In this document: one piece after another, positions 33,764 through 37,657 of the stretch | How positions within the stretch are numbered: position 1 is the first letter of the stretch | How the letters are laid out: the number at the start of each line of letters is the position of its first letter | Assembly: GCA_946628045.1 (NCBI GenBank) | Contig: CAMOVZ010000008.1 | Coordinates: forward strand, 1-37,657 | Direction: 5' to 3' | DNA length: 37,657 nucleotides | Source: an uncultured Caryophanales bacterium | GTDB lineage: Bacteria; Bacillota_I; Bacilli_A; RF39; UBA660 | Program-made: the position numbers and the translations under genes | Notes under the pieces: generated by a model | What the model saw: the letters and a program-made list of their open reading frames with translations, nothing else | Databases searched by the model: none | What the model was told of the DNA's origin: nothing

Positions 33764-35878
33764 ATGAGTGGTATATGGTTGCCTGGAGGTTCATTAGTAT
33801 TAGCTGTTTATCTTGTAGTTCTTTTTTTTATAAGAGGATCGGTTAAAAATTATGAAACATCTATATATAAAAAATTGATTTTAATTAATTTAATATATTC
33901 ATTATTTGCTGTAGTTATTTACTTGTTTGCTATGCTTGTTGGGCATCTATTCTTTACAGGTGTGTTGCAATCATTTTATTTGATAATGATGGATTTAATG
34001 CTCTTATTTTTATTGAAATATGTCGTGGAATTAAATAAATTTGATAAGAAATTAAATAAAATAATGAATATAGTATTTAATATTATTACTACTATAGTAG
34101 TATTGTTTATATTGGCCCTTCCTATGGATACTATCATTGCTGGTGAAACAGTAGATTTAAATGGCCCAGCCTATTATGCTGCTATGGTTGAAGTTGTATT
34201 ATATATGTTTTTAACGATAGTTTTTTGTGTATCTTTATATATTAGAAACAAAGATGAAAGAGGTAAATTGCTACCATTTATAATTCTATTTGTATTCTTT
34301 GTGATTGGGTTAATACTTCGCAGTTATTATCCTGAAGTAATTACAGAAACATTTATTTTTACTTTAAGTTATTTGGTAATGTTTCATACAATTGAAAATC
34401 CAGATTTGAGAATAATAAAGCAATTAACACTAGCAAAAAATCAAGCAGAAAAAGCTAATAATGCTAAAACAGATTTCTTAAGTAGTATGTCTCATGAGAT
34501 TAGAACTCCTTTAAATGCTATTGTTGGATTTAGTGAAGATATTCAAAGCCATAAAGATGAGGTTTCTCCTGAAATAGTTGAAGATGCTAATTATATAATG
34601 GAAGCTTCTAAAACTCTTTTGGAGATAGTTGGTAATATACTTGATATTAATAAACTTGAAAGTAATAAGATGGAATTAGTTGAAGTTAAATATGATTTCA
34701 AGAAAGAAATTGAATCTTTAGCTAGAGTAGATGCTATTAGAATAGGTGAAAAGAATATTAGTTTTAAGATTAATATTGCTCCTGATATTCCATATGAGTT
34801 AATAGGAGATAGAACTCATATTAAAGAAATAGTTAATAATTTATTAACTAATGCGATTAAATATACAGAACAAGGTGAAATAGAGTTAGGTGTTAAATGT
34901 ATAAATAAAGATAATATCTGTAATTTAATTATTAGTGTTAGAGATACTGGTAGAGGAATTAAAGCTGAAAATATTGAAAAATTATTTACAAAGTTTGAAA
35001 GATTAGATATAGAAAAGAATTCTACAACAGAAGGTACTGGACTTGGTCTTGCTATTACAAAAGCTCTTGTTGATATGATGGGTGGTAAGATTAATGTTTC
35101 TTCTACTTTTGGTAAGGGATCAATATTTGTAGTTCAAATACCACAAAAGATAAGTAAAATGATTGATCCAAATCAAACTGTACAAATAGATTTAACACCA
35201 ATAAAACAAGCTATGGTACAAGAGGCTGAACCTAAGGTTTCATCTATTCCAATGATGAAAGAAGAAATAAAAGTACCTAAGGGATTTGATAGTAAGAAGT
35301 TATTAATTGTCGATGATAATATATTAAACATAAAAGTTGCACGTCGTGCCTTACAAGACTTTAATTTTGATATTGATGAATGTTATGATGGACAAGAATG
35401 TTTAGATAAAGTTGTTAATGGTAATGAATATGATTTGATTTTAATGGATATTATGATGCCTAATATGAGTGGAGAAACAGCTTTAGCTAAATTAAAAGAA
35501 AATCCTAACTTTAAAATACCAGTTATTGCATTAACTGCTGATGCTATTGCTGGAGCTAAAGAAAAATATTTATCTGAAGGATTTATTGATTATATAGCAA
35601 AACCATTTACTAAAGATCAAATAAAAGAAAAATTAGATTTAGTATTTGATGGTAGTAGTGAGGTTTCACGATCTGTAGTTCAAGAACCAGAGGCTGTTGA
35701 ACCTAATGAAAAAGATATATCTACTATAGAGGTATCGCAAGAAGAGACAAATCCAGCAATACAAAGTGATGATGTGCCTAAGTATGATCCTCATGTAGAT
35801 AGGTTTGCTGGTGTAGAGGCCCATGTCTTTGGAGGAGAAGAAAACAACTCAAATAATAATGATTCAACTTCAGAATAG
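33764..35878 (+). CDS. Membrane hybrid sensor histidine kinase with C-terminal receiver domain
   Basis: A 704-residue protein. About six or seven transmembrane segments cover residues 1-215, followed by a short coiled linker (ENPDLRIIKQLTLAKNQAEKANNAK). HisKA has the phosphate-accepting His244 in SMSHEIRTPLNAIVGF; the ATPase domain shows NNLLTNAIKYT (N box), DTGRGI (G1) and GTGLGL (G2). A receiver domain (about 520-640) has the phospho-acceptor Asp562 in LILMDIMMPNMSG and YIAKPF. After it comes an 80-residue acidic, Asn-rich tail. No DNA-binding output domain or separate response regulator lies nearby. GTG at 33,761 is an equally spaced alternative start; I prefer ATG. The ligand is unknown. 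Confidence 0.92.
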   Translation: MSGIWLPGGSLVLAVYLVVLFFIRGSVKNYETSIYKKLILINLIYSLFAVVIYLFAMLVGHLFFTGVLQSFYLIMMDLMLLFLLKYVVELNKFDKKLNKIMNIVFNIITTIVVLFILALPMDTIIAGETVDLNGPAYYAAMVEVVLYMFLTIVFCVSLYIRNKDERGKLLPFIILFVFFVIGLILRSYYPEVITETFIFTLSYLVMFHTIENPDLRIIKQLTLAKNQAEKANNAKTDFLSSMSHEIRTPLNAIVGFSEDIQSHKDEVSPEIVEDANYIMEASKTLLEIVGNILDINKLESNKMELVEVKYDFKKEIESLARVDAIRIGEKNISFKINIAPDIPYELIGDRTHIKEIVNNLLTNAIKYTEQGEIELGVKCINKDNICNLIISVRDTGRGIKAENIEKLFTKFERLDIEKNSTTEGTGLGLAITKALVDMMGGKINVSSTFGKGSIFVVQIPQKISKMIDPNQTVQIDLTPIKQAMVQEAEPKVSSIPMMKEEIKVPKGFDSKKLLIVDDNILNIKVARRALQDFNFDIDECYDGQECLDKVVNGNEYDLILMDIMMPNMSGETALAKLKENPNFKIPVIALTADAIAGAKEKYLSEGFIDYIAKPFTKDQIKEKLDLVFDGSSEVSRSVVQEPEAVEPNEKDISTIEVSQEETNPAIQSDDVPKYDPHVDRFAGVEAHVFGGEENNSNNNDSTSE

Positions 35879-35888
35879 GAGATAAACA

Positions 35889-36545
35889 ATGGAAGAAGTA
35901 ACAATAGAAGAATTAAAAAAACAACATTTTGATAAGTATAAAGAAAATTTGTTAAATATTATAGAAAATAATACTAATATATTGGTTAATGAGGATATTA
36001 AATCATTAATTAGTAAACCTCCATTAGATTCAATGGATATATTAAAAAATAAGTTTTTAGATTTATCTAAGAAAAATAAAATAATATTAGATACTGTTGA
36101 ATTATCTAATTTATTAGATGATTATCGTATTAGTTTAAGTATAGTTATAGAAAAAATACAAAAGACACGAATTAATACTTTGAGTAAAAAAGTGAAATCT
36201 TTTAAGTATAAGGAAAATGAAGTGTTAGAGTTTTATAAGAAGGATTTTATTTCTTTAGATAAAGAATTGAAAAAAATATTAAAAGATAATTTAAATAATT
36301 CTTATGAAAAAGTATTCACTAAGAATATTAATAAAATATTTAGTAAAGATATAAATGAATCTATAAAAAATAAGATTATTGAAGATATGTATAAGTTTAT
36401 TAATAAGAATTATCAAAAACAAATAATGGAAGGTTTTGATATTAAAGTTTTAGTTAAGGATACAATATTAATTAATTCTATTAATGAACAAAATGAAAGA
36501 TATTTATTTGTTTTAAATAATTCAAGATTATTTACTATTGAATAA
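35889..36545 (+). CDS. Hypothetical protein, helical, Lys/Asn/Ile-rich
   Basis: A 218-residue protein of unknown family. No signal peptide, membrane segment or catalytic motif is visible. It is rich in Lys, Asn, Ile and Leu with heptad-like stretches (about residues 85-135), suggesting an alpha-helical or coiled-coil protein. It starts 10 nt after the histidine kinase gene behind AGGAGAT, so the two are almost certainly cotranscribed, and it may be a partner of the kinase. The next feature downstream is the T-box promoter, whose -35 element overlaps its final codons. Confidence 0.7.
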   Translation: MEEVTIEELKKQHFDKYKENLLNIIENNTNILVNEDIKSLISKPPLDSMDILKNKFLDLSKKNKIILDTVELSNLLDDYRISLSIVIEKIQKTRINTLSKKVKSFKYKENEVLEFYKKDFISLDKELKKILKDNLNNSYEKVFTKNINKIFSKDINESIKNKIIEDMYKFINKNYQKQIMEGFDIKVLVKDTILINSINEQNERYLFVLNNSRLFTIE

Positions 36546-36566
36546 TATTTTTAATTATGATATGAT
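36538..36566 (+). promoter_or_regulatory. Promoter of the T-box/metG transcript
   Basis: TTGAAT (36538-36543), 17-bp spacer, TATGAT (36561-36566), with TGA just before the -10 (extended -10). The start is near 36,573. Confidence 0.7.
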
Positions 36567-36572
36567 ATGTGC

Positions 36573-36795
36573 GTTAAATGTGTTGATGAAGAGCTTTATA
36601 GATATGTTTATTTTAGAGAACTCTGTTAGGTGAAAGTGAGTATAAATGTTCTATATAAGTATGGCTTCTGAACTTTTATATCGATATGTAGGTATAAACG
36701 TAGATAGGCGTTAACTATTTAAGTGTGTAATAAGATTATTATAAAATAAGGTGGTACCGCGGAGATGTTCGTCCTTATATTATAATAATTTTTTA
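36573..36795 (+). promoter_or_regulatory. T-box riboswitch, methionine type
   Basis: A leader that senses uncharged tRNA and controls read-through. The invariant T-box AAGGTGGTACCGCG is at 36,748-36,761. Stem I starts with GTTGATGAAGAG and carries AGAGA and the specifier loop, where AGTATGGCTTCTGAAC gives an ATG (Met) codon. The downstream NUDIX-metG operon supports the Met assignment. The terminator pairs 36,735-36,751 with 36,773-36,789 (17 bp, one mismatch) followed by TTTTTT; the antiterminator would use the T-box bulge that pairs with the tRNA NCCA end. Confidence 0.93.
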
Positions 36796-36811
36796 TTTTA
36801 TGAGGTGAAAT

Positions 36812-37258
36812 ATGAATAATGTAGGTGTTGGAGTAGGAGTAATAGTTTTAAATAATGAAGGGAAAGTATTATTAATACTTCGAAATAGTGATAGAGAAAA
36901 AGCAGATAGTGATATGAGATTAGAAGGTACTTATACATTACCTAGTGGTAAGGTTTTATATAATGAAAAGCTTAAAAATGCTGCTATGAGAAAATTAAAA
37001 GATGAAGTGTTTTTGAATGTATCAGTTAATGACTTGGATATTATATCTATTTCAAATGATATAAATGAATATGCTCATTATGTTACTATTGGTATGATTG
37101 CTAATAAATATAGTGGAAAAGTTAAATTGAAGAAAGACGAATTTGTTTCGTATGATTGGTTTGATTTAGATAATTTGCCTACTAATTTATGTGAACCTAG
37201 TAAAAAGATAATTAATAATTATTTAGAGAAAAAAATATATAGTGATGAGGAGAGATAA
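36812..37258 (+). CDS. NUDIX-fold protein with degenerate catalytic box
   Basis: A 148-residue NUDIX-domain protein: the strand VGVGVIVLNNEGKVLLILRN leads to the NUDIX box region at 46-68. The consensus GX5EX7REUXEEXGU reads G46-X5-E52-X7-R60-K-L-K-D-E-V-F-L: the first metal-binding Glu is Lys61, the second is Asp64, only the third (Glu65) is kept, and the Gly is Phe67. It may be weakly active, use another metal geometry, or have become a binding protein. It is the first gene after the Met T-box and is followed by metG after 1 nt, so it is induced by methionine starvation. Substrate unknown. Confidence 0.8.
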   Translation: MNNVGVGVGVIVLNNEGKVLLILRNSDREKADSDMRLEGTYTLPSGKVLYNEKLKNAAMRKLKDEVFLNVSVNDLDIISISNDINEYAHYVTIGMIANKYSGKVKLKKDEFVSYDWFDLDNLPTNLCEPSKKIINNYLEKKIYSDEER

Positions 37259-37259
37259 T

Positions 37260-37657
37260 ATGGAAAAAGAAAAATATTATATAAGTACGGCAATTGCTTA
37301 TACTTCAGGTAAACCTCATATAGGTAATACTTATGAGATTGTTTTGGCTGATGCTATTGCTAGATTTAAAAGATTACAAGGATATGATGTTTATTTTCAA
37401 ACAGGTACTGATGAGCATGGTGAAAAAATACAATTAAAGGCTGAAGCAGAGGGGATTACTCCACAAGAATTTGTTGATGAAAAAGCAAGTGAAATTAAGC
37501 GTATTTGGGATATTATGAATACAAGTTATGACAAGTTTGTTAGAACTACTGATAAACATCATGAAGAGGTTGTACAACATATATTTAAATATATGTATGA
37601 TAAAGGTGATATTTATTTAGGTAAATATGAAGGTTGGTATTGTACTCCTGATGAATC
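37260..37657 (+). CDS. metG: Methionyl-tRNA synthetase, 5' part
   Basis: The first 132 codons, truncated by the window edge. The product starts MEKEKYYISTAIAYTSGKPHIGN, with the class I signature HIGN at the ATP site, followed by FQTGTDEHGEKI, the methionine-site segment, and YEGWYCTPDE, the start of the CP/zinc-knuckle region. It charges tRNA-Met. GAGGAGAGAT is the ribosome-binding site. Expression depends on the Met T-box upstream. Confidence 0.96.
   Translation, partial: MEKEKYYISTAIAYTSGKPHIGNTYEIVLADAIARFKRLQGYDVYFQTGTDEHGEKIQLKAEAEGITPQEFVDEKASEIKRIWDIMNTSYDKFVRTTDKHHEEVVQHIFKYMYDKGDIYLGKYEGWYCTPDE

Overview
The window is the replication-origin region of an AT-rich member of the Bacillota, most likely class Bacilli. 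Evidence is the gene order around dnaA, which matches Bacillus: rpmH-rnpA-yidC-jag-mnmE-mnmG-rsmG-noc-parA-parB on one side and dnaA-dnaN-recF-gyrB-gyrA-SRP RNA/tadA-dnaX-ybaB-recR-bofA on the other. Trp is encoded by TGG and TGA is used as a stop, so the code is the standard bacterial one. The small intergenic gaps and missing members of the usual gene order suggest a reduced-genome, host-associated lineage such as the uncultured gut Bacilli. That placement is inference.

Left arm (1-12,240, minus strand, running away from oriC): rpmH and rnpA (ribosome and RNase P), yidC and jag (membrane insertion, RNA binding), mnmE, mnmG and rsmG (tRNA and rRNA modification), noc, a parA-parB-mscS-DUF951-abgT run with gaps of 1 nt or overlaps, and the start of ychF. 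oriC lies in the rpmH-dnaA gap (12,235-12,632), with DnaA boxes and AT tracts. Right arm (12,633 to end, plus strand): dnaA, dnaN, a ComK-like regulator where Bacillus has yaaA, recF, gyrB, gyrA, a repeat array with a TfoX-like gene, SRP RNA, tadA, dnaX, ybaB, recR, a BofA-like protein, holB, ricT, trmN6, rsmI, pth and mfd. Then comes a lineage-specific set (acyltransferase, hybrid histidine kinase, unknown protein), a Met-type T-box, a NUDIX-like protein and the start of metG.

The standout is the interval between gyrA and the SRP RNA. It holds four copies of a composite unit, each a ParB site (parS, core GTTTCACGTG) followed 26-27 bp later, centre to centre, by a Noc site (NBS, ATTTCCCGGGAAAT or a near match). 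Units 2-4 are exact 63-bp tandem repeats, and unit 1 is separated from them by the TfoX-like gene. The window also encodes both proteins expected to bind the array: a ParB and a true Noc. The Noc keeps three of the four residues reported to specify NBS, but it lacks the N-terminal membrane-targeting helix and carries a long acidic linker. This looks like a paired chromosome-segregation and nucleoid-occlusion centre with interleaved loading sites for two CTP-dependent clamps.

Other points of interest: the ComK-like gene has a leader with repeated TTCGAC motifs and mutually exclusive RNA stems; recF appears translationally coupled to an 8-codon leader ORF; and most intrinsic terminators are built across the stop codon of the gene they end.
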